Positions 16,163 through 25,312 are shown, counted from the first letter of the stretch. The stretch is 64,000 bases of DNA from Cupriavidus sp. WKF15 (GCF_029278605.1 NZ_CP119573.1:1302001-1366000); one strand, 5' to 3'. Translations and numbers: made by a program. The notes: generated from the sequence alone by a model not told the origin.

Positions 16163-18085
16163 ATGGACATTTTCGGCCATTACGCCACGCGTTTCGAAGC
16201 TCGCAAGGAAGAGGAATACAGCATCCAGGAGTACCTGGAGATCTGCAAGAAGGATCCGACTGCCTATGCGACTGCGGCTGAGCGCATGCTCGCGGCGATC
16301 GGTCAGCCGGAGTTGGTGGATACCCACCATGATCCGCGCCTGTCCCGGTTGTTCTTCAACAAGGTGATCCGGGTTTATCCGGCGTTCCGCGACTTCTACG
16401 GCATGGAGGACACGATCGAGCAGATCGTTGCCTTCTTCAAGCATGCGGCCCAGGGGCTGGAAGAACGCAAGCAGATCCTGTATCTGCTCGGGCCTCCCGG
16501 CGGCGGCAAGTCCTCGCTGGCAGAGAAGCTGAAGTCATTGATGGAGCAAGTTCCGATCTATGCGCTGAAGGGCTCGCCTATCCATGAATCGCCGCTCGGT
16601 CTTTTCTCGCCGGAGGAAGACGGCAGGATTCTGGAAGAGGACTATGGCATCCCGATCCGGTACCTGAGCACCATTGCATCGCCGTGGGCGGTGAAGCGCC
16701 TGCACGAGTTCAATGGCGACATCACCCAGTTCCGCGTGGTCAAGCTGCGCCCGTCGGTGCTGTCGCAGATCGCGATCTCCAAGACCGAACCGGGCGACGA
16801 AAACAACCAGGACATCTCCTCGCTCGTCGGCAAGGTGGATATCCGCAAGCTGGAGGATTTCCCGCAGGACGATCCCGACGCCTATTCCTATTCCGGCGGC
16901 CTGTGCCTGGCCAACCGTGGCCTGCTCGAGTTCGTCGAGATGTTCAAGGCGCCGATCAAGGTCCTGCACCCGATGCTGACCGCTACGCAGGAAGGCAACT
17001 ACAAGGGCACCGAAGGCTTCGGCGCGATTCCGTTCGATGGCATCATCCTGGCGCACTCGAACGAGGCCGAGTGGCAGACCTTCAAGCAGGACAAGAACAA
17101 CGAGGCTTTCCTCGACCGTATCTACATCGTCAAGGTGCCGTATTGCCTGCGGGTGTCGGAAGAGGTGAAGATCTACGACAAGCTGCTGCGCAGCAGTTCG
17201 CTGTCGGCGGCGCCCAATGCGCCCAGCACGCTGAAGATGATGGCGCAGTTCGCGGTGCTCACGCGCATCAAGGAGCCCGAGAACTCGAACATCTTCTCGA
17301 AGATGCGCGTCTATGACGGCGAGAGCCTGAAGGACGTCGATCCGAAGGCGAAGTCGTACCAGGAGTATCGCGACTACGCCGGCGTGGACGAGGGCATGAA
17401 TGGCCTGTCGACGCGCTTCGCGTTCAAGGTCCTGTCCAAGGTGTTCAACTTCGACAACACCGAAGTCGCGGCCAACCCGGTCCACCTGCTGTACGTGCTC
17501 GAACAGCAGATCGAGCGCGAGCAGTTCCCGCCGGAACAGGAAGCGAAGCTGCTGTCGTACATCAAGGAGTACCTGACCACGCCGTATGTGGAGTTCATCG
17601 GCAAGGAAATCCAGACGGCGTACCTGGAATCGTATTCCGAGTACGGGCAGAACATCTTCGACCGTTACGTGGTGTTCGCCGACCTGTGGATCCAGGACCA
17701 GGAGTACCGTGATCCGAACACCGGTGAAATCCTTGACCGCAATGCGCTGAACGACGAGCTCGAGAAGGTCGAGAAGCCCGCGGGCATCTCGAACCCGAAG
17801 GACTTCCGCAACGAGATCGTCAACTTCGTGCTGCGCGCCAGGGCCAACAACGGTGGCAAGAACCCGGTCTGGACCAGCTACGAGAAGCTCAGGATGGTGA
17901 TCGAGAAGCGCATGTTCTCCACCACCGAGGATCTCCTGCCGGTCATCTCGTTCAATGCCAAGTCTTCGCGCGAAGACCAGGAGAAGCACGAGAACTTCGT
18001 CAACCGCATGACTGAGAAGGGGTATACGCCGAAGCAAGTCCGACTTTTGGTGGAGTGGTATCTGCGCGTAAGAAAATCATCGTAA
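16163..18085 (+). CDS. prkA: PrkA serine protein kinase
   Basis: Protein of 640 residues, the normal length for PrkA (YeaG in E. coli). The N-terminal AAA-like domain carries the P-loop LLGPPGGGKSSLAEK (about residues 108-122). The C-terminal PrkA domain shares distant similarity with cAMP-dependent kinases. The N-terminus MDIFGHYATRFEARKEEEYS is characteristic. In enterobacteria YeaG acts with YeaH in stationary-phase and nitrogen-starvation responses. Here it leads a three-gene operon with the YeaH-like and SpoVR proteins, 37 bp before the former. Kinase targets in this organism are unknown. Confidence 0.96.
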   Translation: MDIFGHYATRFEARKEEEYSIQEYLEICKKDPTAYATAAERMLAAIGQPELVDTHHDPRLSRLFFNKVIRVYPAFRDFYGMEDTIEQIVAFFKHAAQGLEERKQILYLLGPPGGGKSSLAEKLKSLMEQVPIYALKGSPIHESPLGLFSPEEDGRILEEDYGIPIRYLSTIASPWAVKRLHEFNGDITQFRVVKLRPSVLSQIAISKTEPGDENNQDISSLVGKVDIRKLEDFPQDDPDAYSYSGGLCLANRGLLEFVEMFKAPIKVLHPMLTATQEGNYKGTEGFGAIPFDGIILAHSNEAEWQTFKQDKNNEAFLDRIYIVKVPYCLRVSEEVKIYDKLLRSSSLSAAPNAPSTLKMMAQFAVLTRIKEPENSNIFSKMRVYDGESLKDVDPKAKSYQEYRDYAGVDEGMNGLSTRFAFKVLSKVFNFDNTEVAANPVHLLYVLEQQIEREQFPPEQEAKLLSYIKEYLTTPYVEFIGKEIQTAYLESYSEYGQNIFDRYVVFADLWIQDQEYRDPNTGEILDRNALNDELEKVEKPAGISNPKDFRNEIVNFVLRARANNGGKNPVWTSYEKLRMVIEKRMFSTTEDLLPVISFNAKSSREDQEKHENFVNRMTEKGYTPKQVRLLVEWYLRVRKSS

Positions 18086-18122
18086 CGGCGCCTGAACCAG
18101 GCCTCTCTTCGAGGGCAAATAC

Positions 18123-19385
18123 ATGGCCACGGTCATTGACAGGCGTGAGAACGGCGGCAACAAAAGTGCCGTCAATAAGCAGCGCTTTATCAAGCGCTAT
18201 CGCGAGCAGATACGCCAGGCGGTCGCAAAGGCGGTGTCCGGCCGGAAGATCATGGACATCGAGCAGAGCGGGCAGGTGTCCATTCCGGTCAAGGACATCT
18301 CCGAGCCGATCTTCCACCACGGCCCGGGCGGGCGGCGTGAATGGATCCATCCCGGCAACAAGAAGTTTGTCCGGGGCGATTCATTCGACCGCCAGCAGCA
18401 GGGCGGCGGCGGAACCGGGTCGCGCGCCAGCGACAGCGGCGAGGGCGAGGATGATTTCGTTTTCACGCTGTCGCGCGAGGATTTCCTGAATTTCTTCTTC
18501 GAGGACATGGCGCTGCCGGACATGGCCAAGCGCCACCTGGCCAAGATCGCCGAAGTCCGCAAGGTGCGCGCCGGCTACTCCATCGACGGCACGCCTTCCA
18601 ACCTGTCGATCCTGCGCACCATGCGCAGCTCGATCGGCCGGCGCATTGCGCTGTCCAGCCCATACCAGAAACGCCTGCGCGAACTGGAGAAGGAGTACAG
18701 CGAGGCGCTGGACAAAGAGGGGCCATACAGCGAAGTGGCGCTCGAACTGATGAAGGAAATGCGGCATCTGCGCGCCTGCATCGACCGCGTTCCATTCATC
18801 GAGAAGCTCGACCTGCGCTACAACAACCGCGTGCTCAAGAAGCGGCCCCAGGCGCAGGCGGTGATGTTCTGCCTGATGGACGTGTCCGGTTCGATGGACG
18901 AGAGCCGGAAGGATCTCGCCAAGCGCTTCTTCATGCTGCTGTACCTGTTCCTGAAGCGCAATTACGAGCGCATCGACGTCGTGTTCATCCGCCATCACAC
19001 CGTGGCCAAGGAAGTGGAAGAGGAGGATTTCTTCCATTCGCGCGAGTCCGGTGGTACGGTGGTGTCCAGCGCGCTGAAGCTGATGGTCGAGGTTATCCAC
19101 GACCGTTATCCGCCAAGCCAGTGGAACATCTACTGCGCGCAGGCATCCGACGGCGACAACTGGGCCGGCGACTCAGAGTTGTGCGGCCGCCTGCTGCGCG
19201 AGGCGATCCTGCCGCTGGTTCAGTATTTCGCGTACGTGGAAGTGGCCTCCGAAGAACCGCAGAATCTGTGGGAAGAGTACCTGACGGTCAAGAGCCAGTT
19301 CGAGCACTTCGCGATGCAGCGCATCATCAGCGCGGACGAAATCTACCCGGTGCTGCACGACCTGTTCCAGAAGCGCGCGGCCTGA
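18123..19385 (+). CDS. YeaH/YhbH family protein (DUF444)
   Basis: Cytoplasmic protein of 420 residues that matches the YeaH/YhbH family. The N-terminus is basic (ATVIDRRENGGNKSAVNKQR), and a Gly/Ser-rich flexible part follows around residues 80-110. A von Willebrand A-like domain has the metal-site motif CLMDVSGSMDES (about residues 249-260), followed by RHHTVAKEVEEEDFF and SGGTVVSSALKLM. It is the usual partner of PrkA and lies between prkA and the spoVR gene. Co-expression is implied by the 37-bp gap upstream and 76-bp gap downstream. Confidence 0.94.
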   Translation: MATVIDRRENGGNKSAVNKQRFIKRYREQIRQAVAKAVSGRKIMDIEQSGQVSIPVKDISEPIFHHGPGGRREWIHPGNKKFVRGDSFDRQQQGGGGTGSRASDSGEGEDDFVFTLSREDFLNFFFEDMALPDMAKRHLAKIAEVRKVRAGYSIDGTPSNLSILRTMRSSIGRRIALSSPYQKRLRELEKEYSEALDKEGPYSEVALELMKEMRHLRACIDRVPFIEKLDLRYNNRVLKKRPQAQAVMFCLMDVSGSMDESRKDLAKRFFMLLYLFLKRNYERIDVVFIRHHTVAKEVEEEDFFHSRESGGTVVSSALKLMVEVIHDRYPPSQWNIYCAQASDGDNWAGDSELCGRLLREAILPLVQYFAYVEVASEEPQNLWEEYLTVKSQFEHFAMQRIISADEIYPVLHDLFQKRAA

Positions 19386-19461
19386 AGCGCTGGACAGGGC
19401 AGGACCTTGGCAGTGGCAACGCGGCGCGGGGGCGGACGGCCTGCGTCAGACGGAGGTGAAG

Positions 19462-21015
19462 ATGGCTTATCTCTCCACGGGTTCGGAATGGACCTTCGAG
19501 CTGATCACCCGGTATGACCGCGAGATCGCGCGCATTGCCGGCGAGTTCGGGCTGGACACCTATCCCAACCAGATCGAGATCATCACCGCCGAGCAGATGC
19601 TCGATGCCTATGCCTCGGCAGGCCTGCCGGTGGGGTACAGCCACTGGTCATACGGCAAGCACTTCCTGGCCTCGGAGCGCAGCTACCAGCGCGGCCACAT
19701 GGGGCTGGCCTATGAGATCGTGATCAACTCCAACCCCTGCATTGCCTACCTGATGGAGGAGAACACGCTGCCGATGCAGGCGCTCACGATTGCGCATGCC
19801 TGCTACGGCCACAACTCGTTCTTCAAGGGCAACTACCTGTTCCGCACCTGGACCAACGCGGACGCCATCATCGACTACCTGCTGTTCGCCAAGAACTACG
19901 TGGCCGAGTGCGAGCAGCGCTACGGCGAGCAGGAGGTGGAGTTGCTGCTCGATTCCTGCCACGCGCTGCAGAACTACGGCGTGGACCGCTACAAGCGGCC
20001 CAAGAAGCTCTCCATCAACGAAGAGCAGGCGCGCCAGGCCGAACGCGAGAACTACCTGCAGATGCAGGTCAACGACCTGTGGCGCACGCTGCCCAAGCAC
20101 CGTCCCCACGCCCTGGCGACCGATGATGACGCGGTGGAGCCGGAAGCCAGCTTCCCGCCGGAGCCGCAGGAGAACCTGCTGTACTTCATCGAGAAGAACG
20201 CGCCCAAGCTGGCGCCGTGGCAGCGCGAGATCGTGCGCATCGTGCGCAAGATCGCGCAGTACTTCTATCCGCAGCGCCAGACCAAGGTGATGAACGAAGG
20301 CTGGGCCACGTTCTGGCACTACACCATCATCCACCAGCTCTACGAGGAAAAGCTGGTCAACGACGCCTTCATGCTGGAGCTGCTGCAGGCCCACACCAAC
20401 GTGATCTACCAGCCGCCATACAACAGTCCGTACTACAGCGGCCTGAACCCGTACACGCTGGGTTTCCTGATGTTCCAGGACCTGCGCCGCATGTGCGAGA
20501 ACCCGGAAGAGGAGGATTACCTCTGGGCACCGGAGATCGCCGGGTCGGACTGGCGCACCACGCTGGACTTCGCCATGCGCAACTTCAAGGACGAGAGCTT
20601 CCTGCTGCAGTTCCTGTCGCCGCGCGTGATCCGCGAACTGAAGCTGTTCTCGGTGCTGGACGACGACCGCGAGAACAAGCTGCGCGTGACCGCCATCCAT
20701 AACGACGAAGGCTACCGTATGATCCGGCAGCTGCTGGCATCGCAATACGACCTCTCCGGCATGGAGCCCAATATCCAGGTCACCAACGTCGATGTGGGCG
20801 GCGACCGCTCGCTCACCCTGCGCCACCAGCAGAGCGACCGCCGGCCGCTGTCGCACAACTTCGACGAAGTGATCCGCCATGTGACGCGCCTGTGGGGCTT
20901 CAATGTCCGGCTGGAAGTGGCCTATGAGGATGGCCGGCGCGAGCTCAAGTACGAGTGCAAGCCGGAACGCCGCCACCGCAAGGTGCCGGGCGGCGGGCTG
21001 AGCCTGGCGGCCTGA
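19462..21015 (+). CDS. SpoVR family protein
   Basis: Protein of 517 residues matching SpoVR/YcgB, about the usual 510. Recognisable segments are AYLSTGSEWTFELITRYDRE at the start, THAC-like AHACYGHNSFFKGNYLFRTW (about residues 112-131), and the conserved NEGWATFWHYTIIHQLYEE. The start is ATG 19462, with GGAGG five bases before it; an in-frame GTG at 19456 overlaps that ribosome site and is unlikely. SpoVR was named for a Bacillus cortex defect, but the family is widespread in non-sporulating bacteria together with PrkA and YeaH. Biochemical function unknown. Terminator at 21044. Confidence 0.95.
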   Translation: MAYLSTGSEWTFELITRYDREIARIAGEFGLDTYPNQIEIITAEQMLDAYASAGLPVGYSHWSYGKHFLASERSYQRGHMGLAYEIVINSNPCIAYLMEENTLPMQALTIAHACYGHNSFFKGNYLFRTWTNADAIIDYLLFAKNYVAECEQRYGEQEVELLLDSCHALQNYGVDRYKRPKKLSINEEQARQAERENYLQMQVNDLWRTLPKHRPHALATDDDAVEPEASFPPEPQENLLYFIEKNAPKLAPWQREIVRIVRKIAQYFYPQRQTKVMNEGWATFWHYTIIHQLYEEKLVNDAFMLELLQAHTNVIYQPPYNSPYYSGLNPYTLGFLMFQDLRRMCENPEEEDYLWAPEIAGSDWRTTLDFAMRNFKDESFLLQFLSPRVIRELKLFSVLDDDRENKLRVTAIHNDEGYRMIRQLLASQYDLSGMEPNIQVTNVDVGGDRSLTLRHQQSDRRPLSHNFDEVIRHVTRLWGFNVRLEVAYEDGRRELKYECKPERRHRKVPGGGLSLAA

Positions 21016-21043
21016 GACTGCGGCACGTTCAATGCGCGCATTG

Positions 21044-21076
21044 CGGCGGCCCCTGACAGGGCCGCCGTTTCATTTT
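21044..21076 (+). terminator. Rho-independent terminator of the prkA operon
   Basis: Stem CGGCGGCCC / GGGCCGCCG with CTGACA loop followed by TTTCATTTT; it sits between convergent genes. Confidence 0.85.
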
Positions 21077-21081
21077 GGGCG

Positions 21082-22074
21082 TCAGGCTGCCGCCTCGTAC
21101 CACTCGCGCACTAGTTCCACCGCGCCACGCGACGGCTCCGCGCAGACCAGCTCGCCCAGCACGCGGCTCCACCAGCGCTCCGAGCCATCCGCCACGCGCC
21201 ACGCATGCAGGCGCCGCGTGTAGAGCTGCAGGTCGAATTCCTCGGTGATGCCGATGGCGCCATGCACCGCGTGCGCGATGGCAGCCACCGGCGTGACCGC
21301 GTCGCTGGCGCGCAGCTTGCCGATGGCGGCGCGGATCGGGTCGGGCCGGCTGCCCGTGCTGTCGCAGGCGATCTGCGCGGCCAGGCGCGACGCGGCGACA
21401 TGCTCCGCCATCTCGCTGATCTGGTGCTGGATGGCCTGGAACTTGCCGATCGCCCGCCCGAACTGCAGGCGGTCATTGGCGTACTGCAGCGTCATGTCCA
21501 TGACCTGGGACAGCGCGCCGGCCATCTGCGCGGCATGCAGGCAGGCGCCGACGGTGCGCAGTGTGCCGGCGGGCAGCTCGAAGGCCGTGCCGGCCTTGCC
21601 GTCGCAACGCGGCAGGCGCATGGTCAGGTCGGCGTGAGCCCCGGTCGGCTCGGCGCCGGCCGCGGCCGCCGGCAGCAGCACGCAGCGCGTACCGGACTGC
21701 ACCAGGAACCAGCCTGCGTGGCGGGCATCGGCCACCTGCGTGGCCGGGCTGCCATCGTCGGGGCTTGCCAGCGCAATGGGCTCGGCAGGCACGTCCACGC
21801 CATGGGCTTGCAGCAGCGCCCGCGCGAACAGCGTCTGCGCGAGCGGCAATGGCACGGCATGGCGGCCCAGCACGTGCAGCACGGGCGCCAGGTCGGACAA
21901 GGACAGGCCGGCGCCACCAGCCGATTCAGGCAACAGGCAGTCGGCAAAGCCGCTGTCCAGCAGCGCCTGCCAGAGCGGCGCCGGGTCCGCGCCCTGTTCG
22001 ATGGCGCGTACGACGGCGGGTTGGCATTGAGCGCGCAGCAGGGCGTCGAGCGCGTCGGAATAGGTGTTATGCAT
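21082..22074 (-). CDS. Acyl-CoA dehydrogenase, short beta-like subunit
   Basis: Acyl-CoA dehydrogenase fold protein of 330 residues, shorter than the usual 380-400. The N-terminal helical part contains LLDSGFADCLLPESAGGAGL. The C-terminal part has QYANDRLQFGRAIGKFQAIQ and ends GELVCAEPSRGAVELVREWY. The usual MSEPxxGSD flavin loop is missing and the active-site Glu positions are not conserved. Paired with the full-length dehydrogenase 42 bp upstream, it probably forms a heteromeric alpha2beta2 enzyme, as known for actinobacterial steroid acyl-CoA dehydrogenases (inference from pairing and size). Last gene of the CaiB-MaoC-ACAD operon. Confidence 0.85.
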   Translation of the reverse strand: MHNTYSDALDALLRAQCQPAVVRAIEQGADPAPLWQALLDSGFADCLLPESAGGAGLSLSDLAPVLHVLGRHAVPLPLAQTLFARALLQAHGVDVPAEPIALASPDDGSPATQVADARHAGWFLVQSGTRCVLLPAAAAGAEPTGAHADLTMRLPRCDGKAGTAFELPAGTLRTVGACLHAAQMAGALSQVMDMTLQYANDRLQFGRAIGKFQAIQHQISEMAEHVAASRLAAQIACDSTGSRPDPIRAAIGKLRASDAVTPVAAIAHAVHGAIGITEEFDLQLYTRRLHAWRVADGSERWWSRVLGELVCAEPSRGAVELVREWYEAAA

Positions 22075-22116
22075 GGCGATGGACTCAGTGTTGGACGCGT
22101 GCAGTGCTTCGGCGCA

Positions 22117-23277
22117 TCAGCGCAGCCCCAGGCCGCGCGCGATCATGCCGCGCAGGATCTCGCGGGTGCCGCCGCGCAGCGAATAGGACGGGGCGATCTG
22201 CGTGACGTAGGCCAGCGTGCGGTACAGCGCGCCGTCGGCCGCCAGCGCCGGCTCGTCGCCCAGCGCGGCTTCCACGAGTGCCGGGATCGACTGCTCGAAG
22301 GTCGTGCCCAGGTCCTTCACCAGTGCGGCTTCGACCACCGGGCTTTCGCCCGCGGCCAGGCGTGCCGTCACGGCCAGCGACATCGCGCGCAGCACCGCAA
22401 GATGGCCGACCAGCCGGCCGGCGGTGACGGTGTCGCGCCGTCCTTCGGGCAGGCGCCGCAGCGCGGCCAGCCAGGTGTCGAGCAGCACCACGCTCGAATA
22501 CAGCCGCTCCGGGCCGCTGCGCTCGAACGCCAGCTCGGCGTTCACCTGTTCCCAGCCGCTGCCTTCCTGCCCGATCAGCGCGTCCGGCGCCAGCACCACG
22601 TCCTCGAAGCTGACCTCGGAGAAATGCGCGTCGCCGGTCAGGTCCTGGATCGGGCGTACCGTGACGCCGGGTGCGCAGAGGTCGACGATGACCTGCGACA
22701 GCCCGGTCTGCCGGTCCTGCGGCGTGCCCGAGGTGCGCACCAGCGCCAGCATGTAGTGGCAGTGGTTGGCGTTCGTCGTCCAGATCTTCCGGCCGTTCAG
22801 GCGCCAGCTGCCGTCCGGCTGCCGCACCGCGCGCGTGGCCACGCTCGCAAGGTCGGAGCCGGAGTTCGGCTCGCTCATGCCGATACAGAAGAAGGCGTCG
22901 CCGCGGCAGATGGCGGACAGGTACTTTGCCTTTTGCGCCTCGGTGCCATAGCGCAGGATCAGCGGGCCGCTCTGGCGGTCGGCGATCCAGTGCGCGGACA
23001 CGGGCGCGCCGGCGGCGAGCAGTTCTTCCACCAGCACGAAGCGCGAGAACGGGTCCAGGCCGGCGCCGCCATGTGCGGCCGGCAAGGTGATGCCGACCCA
23101 GCCGCGCGCGGCCAGCGCGCGGCTGAAGGCGGCGTCGAAGCCCATCCAAGAGCGGGCCCGCACTTCGGGCGGCAGCGCCGGCATGTGTTCGGCCAGGAAG
23201 GCCCGGACCTGCTCGCGAAACGCCGTGGCGTGCGGCGGCAGGCTGGTGAGCTGGAAGGTGGAGAGCAATGCGGTCAC
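22117..23277 (-). CDS. Acyl-CoA dehydrogenase, catalytic subunit
   Basis: Acyl-CoA dehydrogenase of about 386 residues. The flavin signature is CIGMSEPNSGSDLASVATRA, the expected catalytic Glu is Glu257 in RSGPERLYSS, and the C-terminus is YSLRGGTREILRGMIARGLG. The frame continues upstream to 23460, but that part translates the remains of a Bug receptor in the wrong frame. A GTG start at 23277 (VTALLSTFQLTSL) is therefore chosen, with GGA about 10 bases upstream; the exact start is uncertain. It probably pairs with the short dehydrogenase encoded next. Confidence 0.87.
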   Translation of the reverse strand: MTALLSTFQLTSLPPHATAFREQVRAFLAEHMPALPPEVRARSWMGFDAAFSRALAARGWVGITLPAAHGGAGLDPFSRFVLVEELLAAGAPVSAHWIADRQSGPLILRYGTEAQKAKYLSAICRGDAFFCIGMSEPNSGSDLASVATRAVRQPDGSWRLNGRKIWTTNANHCHYMLALVRTSGTPQDRQTGLSQVIVDLCAPGVTVRPIQDLTGDAHFSEVSFEDVVLAPDALIGQEGSGWEQVNAELAFERSGPERLYSSVVLLDTWLAALRRLPEGRRDTVTAGRLVGHLAVLRAMSLAVTARLAAGESPVVEAALVKDLGTTFEQSIPALVEAALGDEPALAADGALYRTLAYVTQIAPSYSLRGGTREILRGMIARGLGLR

Positions 23278-23345
23278 GTTGAATATCCAGGTGCTTGATG
23301 GCGGATGGCGTGAAGGCCTGGGCCGGGTTGCGGCGCCGGCCAGGG

Positions 23346-23530
23346 TCAGTCGAGCGTGGCGCCGGAGTCCTTGACAACCTTGCGCCAGCGCGTCATCTCG
23401 GCCGAAAGGTAGCTGGCGTAGGCCTCGGGTGTCGAGCCGCGCGTGCGCCCTGGGCTGCACGCGTTTCCGGGTTGGCCAGTGCCTTCAGGTCGCGGCGTTG
23501 AGCTTGCGCACGATCTCGTGGGCGCAGCGG
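23346..23530 (-). pseudogene. Remnant of a Bug/TctC receptor gene (C-terminus, two frameshifts)
   Basis: On the minus strand three consecutive frames spell the end of a Bug receptor: HEIVRKLNAAT then a stop, next KALANPETRAAQGAR, and then GSTPEAYASYLSAEM continuing to VVKDSGATLD and a TGA at 23346. Intact family members have these segments in one frame in this order. Only about the last 60 residues remain; the N-terminal three quarters are gone, and the MaoC-like gene ends just upstream. The operon therefore once encoded its own receptor and has lost it by deletion and frameshift. Confidence 0.85.
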
Positions 23531-23532
23531 TT

Positions 23533-24000
23533 TCAGTTCGCGTGCCCGGCCAGCAGCCGGCGCGCCGTATACGTCATGACTGTCTCGTTGCGCTGGTTGA
23601 AGACTTCGATGGCCGAGTCCACTACCGCGCGGCCGCTGCGCGACGTCGGCCGGATGCCGGTCACCGTGACGGTGGCCCAGATCGTGTCGCCGACCACCAC
23701 CGGGGCAAGGATCTGCTGCGTCAGCTCCAGCATCGCCAGGCCGGTGCCCTGGATCATGGTCTGCAGGATGAAGCCTTCGATCAGCGTGTAGGTCAGCGCG
23801 CCCGGGACCGGGCGGCCGCCGATCGCGCTGCCGTCGTAGCCGTCCTCGATGAAGATCGCCTCGACCATGCCGGTGACCGAAATGAAGTTGACGAGGTCGG
23901 TCTCGGTCACGGTGCGGCGGAAGGTGCGGAACGCCTGGCCTTCCTTCAGGTCCTGCCAGTAGAAGCCCTGGCCCAGGCGCGGCAAGTGGTTGTGCATCAT
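23533..24000 (-). CDS. MaoC-like hot-dog fold protein
   Basis: Protein of 155 residues with MaoC dehydratase-type layout: an N-terminal GQGFYWQDLKEGQAF strand, TVTETDLVNFISVTG, the PGALTYTLIEG helix, and a C-terminal RSGRAVVDSAIEVFNQR. The usual catalytic stretch GDxNPLHxD of MaoC enoyl-CoA hydratases reads GMVEAIFIED here, so both the Asp and His are lost and hydratase activity by the standard mechanism is doubtful. The start at 24000 has AAGGAG five bases upstream and overlaps the CaiB stop (ATGA), indicating translational coupling. Confidence 0.85.
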   Translation of the reverse strand: MMHNHLPRLGQGFYWQDLKEGQAFRTFRRTVTETDLVNFISVTGMVEAIFIEDGYDGSAIGGRPVPGALTYTLIEGFILQTMIQGTGLAMLELTQQILAPVVVGDTIWATVTVTGIRPTSRSGRAVVDSAIEVFNQRNETVMTYTARRLLAGHAN

Positions 24001-25229
24001 GCTGTCTCCTTGGTGTTGTCCCCGGGGCCCGCGGGTTGCGGCGCGCAATACGCGGCGCCCGTGGCGCTGAGCCCGTCGATGTCCTGCTGCGTCAGCCCGG
24101 CCTGCGCCAGCAACCGAGCGGTGTGCTCGCCGAGGCGCGGCGGCACGCTGATCGGCGCACGCTCGCCGTCGAAGCGCACGGGTGCGCCCGGAAAGCGCAG
24201 CGCGCCCATGGCGGGGTCATCGACTGGTTCGAAGAAGCCGGTGGCGCGCAGGTGCGGATCGTCGGGCAGGTCATCGAGTTCGTTGATCCGGGCCACGGGA
24301 ATCTGCAGCGCTTCGCAGACTTCCAGCCAGTGCGCGGTGCTGTGCCCGCGCACGATCTCGCCCGTGATCTCGTACAGCGTTTCGATATGGGCGGTGCGGG
24401 CCGAGATATCGGTGAAGCGCGCATCCGCGGCCAGTTCTGGCCGGCCGGCGGCGCGGAAGAAGTCGCGCCAGTGTGCGTCGGTGTACGGCATCATGCAGAC
24501 ATGGCCGTCGGCGCTCTGGTATGGCCGGCGCAGCGGGGCCAGCACGCGCGGGTAGCCGGTGCCGCCGCGTGGCGGCTCGAAATGCCGGCCATAGAAATGC
24601 TCGACCAGGTTGAAGGCGACCATGGACTCGAACATCGGCACCTCGACCATGGCGCCCTTGCCGTCGCCGCGGGCCCGTCCGGCCAGCGCCGCGCACACCG
24701 ACATCGCCGCAACCAGTCCGCTGGTCTTGTCGGCCGCGATGGTCGGGAAATAACGGCTGCTGCCGGTCTGCGCCGCCATCAGCGCGGCGTTGCCGGAGAG
24801 ACCCTGGATGATGTCGTCGTAGGCCGGGCGCCCGCCGTAAGGACCGTCCCCGGCAAAGCCGAGCAGGCTGACATAGACCAGTTGCGGATGGCGTGCCTTC
24901 ACATCGTCCGGCGCCAGGCCCAGCGCGGCCAGCTTTTGCGGGCGCATGCTATGCATCAGCACGTCCGCGCCGGCCAGCATGCGGTCCAGCGCCGCCTGCG
25001 CGGCGGGCTGTTTCAGGTCCAGCACGACGCTCTTCTTGCTGCGGTTCACGCCCAGGAAAATGGCGGCCATGCCGGCTTCGGCGGCAGGGCCGGTGCGGCG
25101 TGTGGAATCGCCCCCGGGCGGCTCGACCTTGATGACCTCTGCGCCAAAGTCAGCCAGCCACTGGCTGGCATAAGGGCCCATCACGACCGTGGAAAGGTCG
25201 ATCACGCGGATGCCTGCTAACGGCAGCAT
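23997..25229 (-). CDS. CaiB/BaiF family CoA-transferase
   Basis: Class III CoA-transferase of 410 residues. It shows IRVIDLSTVVMGPYASQWLA and FGAEVIKVEPPGGDSTRR at the N-terminus and the catalytic Asp in RPAYDDIIQGLSG (about residue 139). It is the first gene of a minus-strand operon with the MaoC-like protein and the two dehydrogenase subunits, divergent from a LysR gene 103 bp away. It is expected to activate the pathway acid by transfer of CoA. About residues 390-410 (GDNTKETA end) form a loose tail. Confidence 0.93.
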   Translation of the reverse strand: MLPLAGIRVIDLSTVVMGPYASQWLADFGAEVIKVEPPGGDSTRRTGPAAEAGMAAIFLGVNRSKKSVVLDLKQPAAQAALDRMLAGADVLMHSMRPQKLAALGLAPDDVKARHPQLVYVSLLGFAGDGPYGGRPAYDDIIQGLSGNAALMAAQTGSSRYFPTIAADKTSGLVAAMSVCAALAGRARGDGKGAMVEVPMFESMVAFNLVEHFYGRHFEPPRGGTGYPRVLAPLRRPYQSADGHVCMMPYTDAHWRDFFRAAGRPELAADARFTDISARTAHIETLYEITGEIVRGHSTAHWLEVCEALQIPVARINELDDLPDDPHLRATGFFEPVDDPAMGALRFPGAPVRFDGERAPISVPPRLGEHTARLLAQAGLTQQDIDGLSATGAAYCAPQPAGPGDNTKETA

Positions 25230-25312
25230 GCGTCTGTCTCCGGATCTTGTTCTGTGGGGTACAGCGTAGATCAGGGGTGCCTGTCTGGTCTAATATTACT
25301 TTTTTAGAAACT

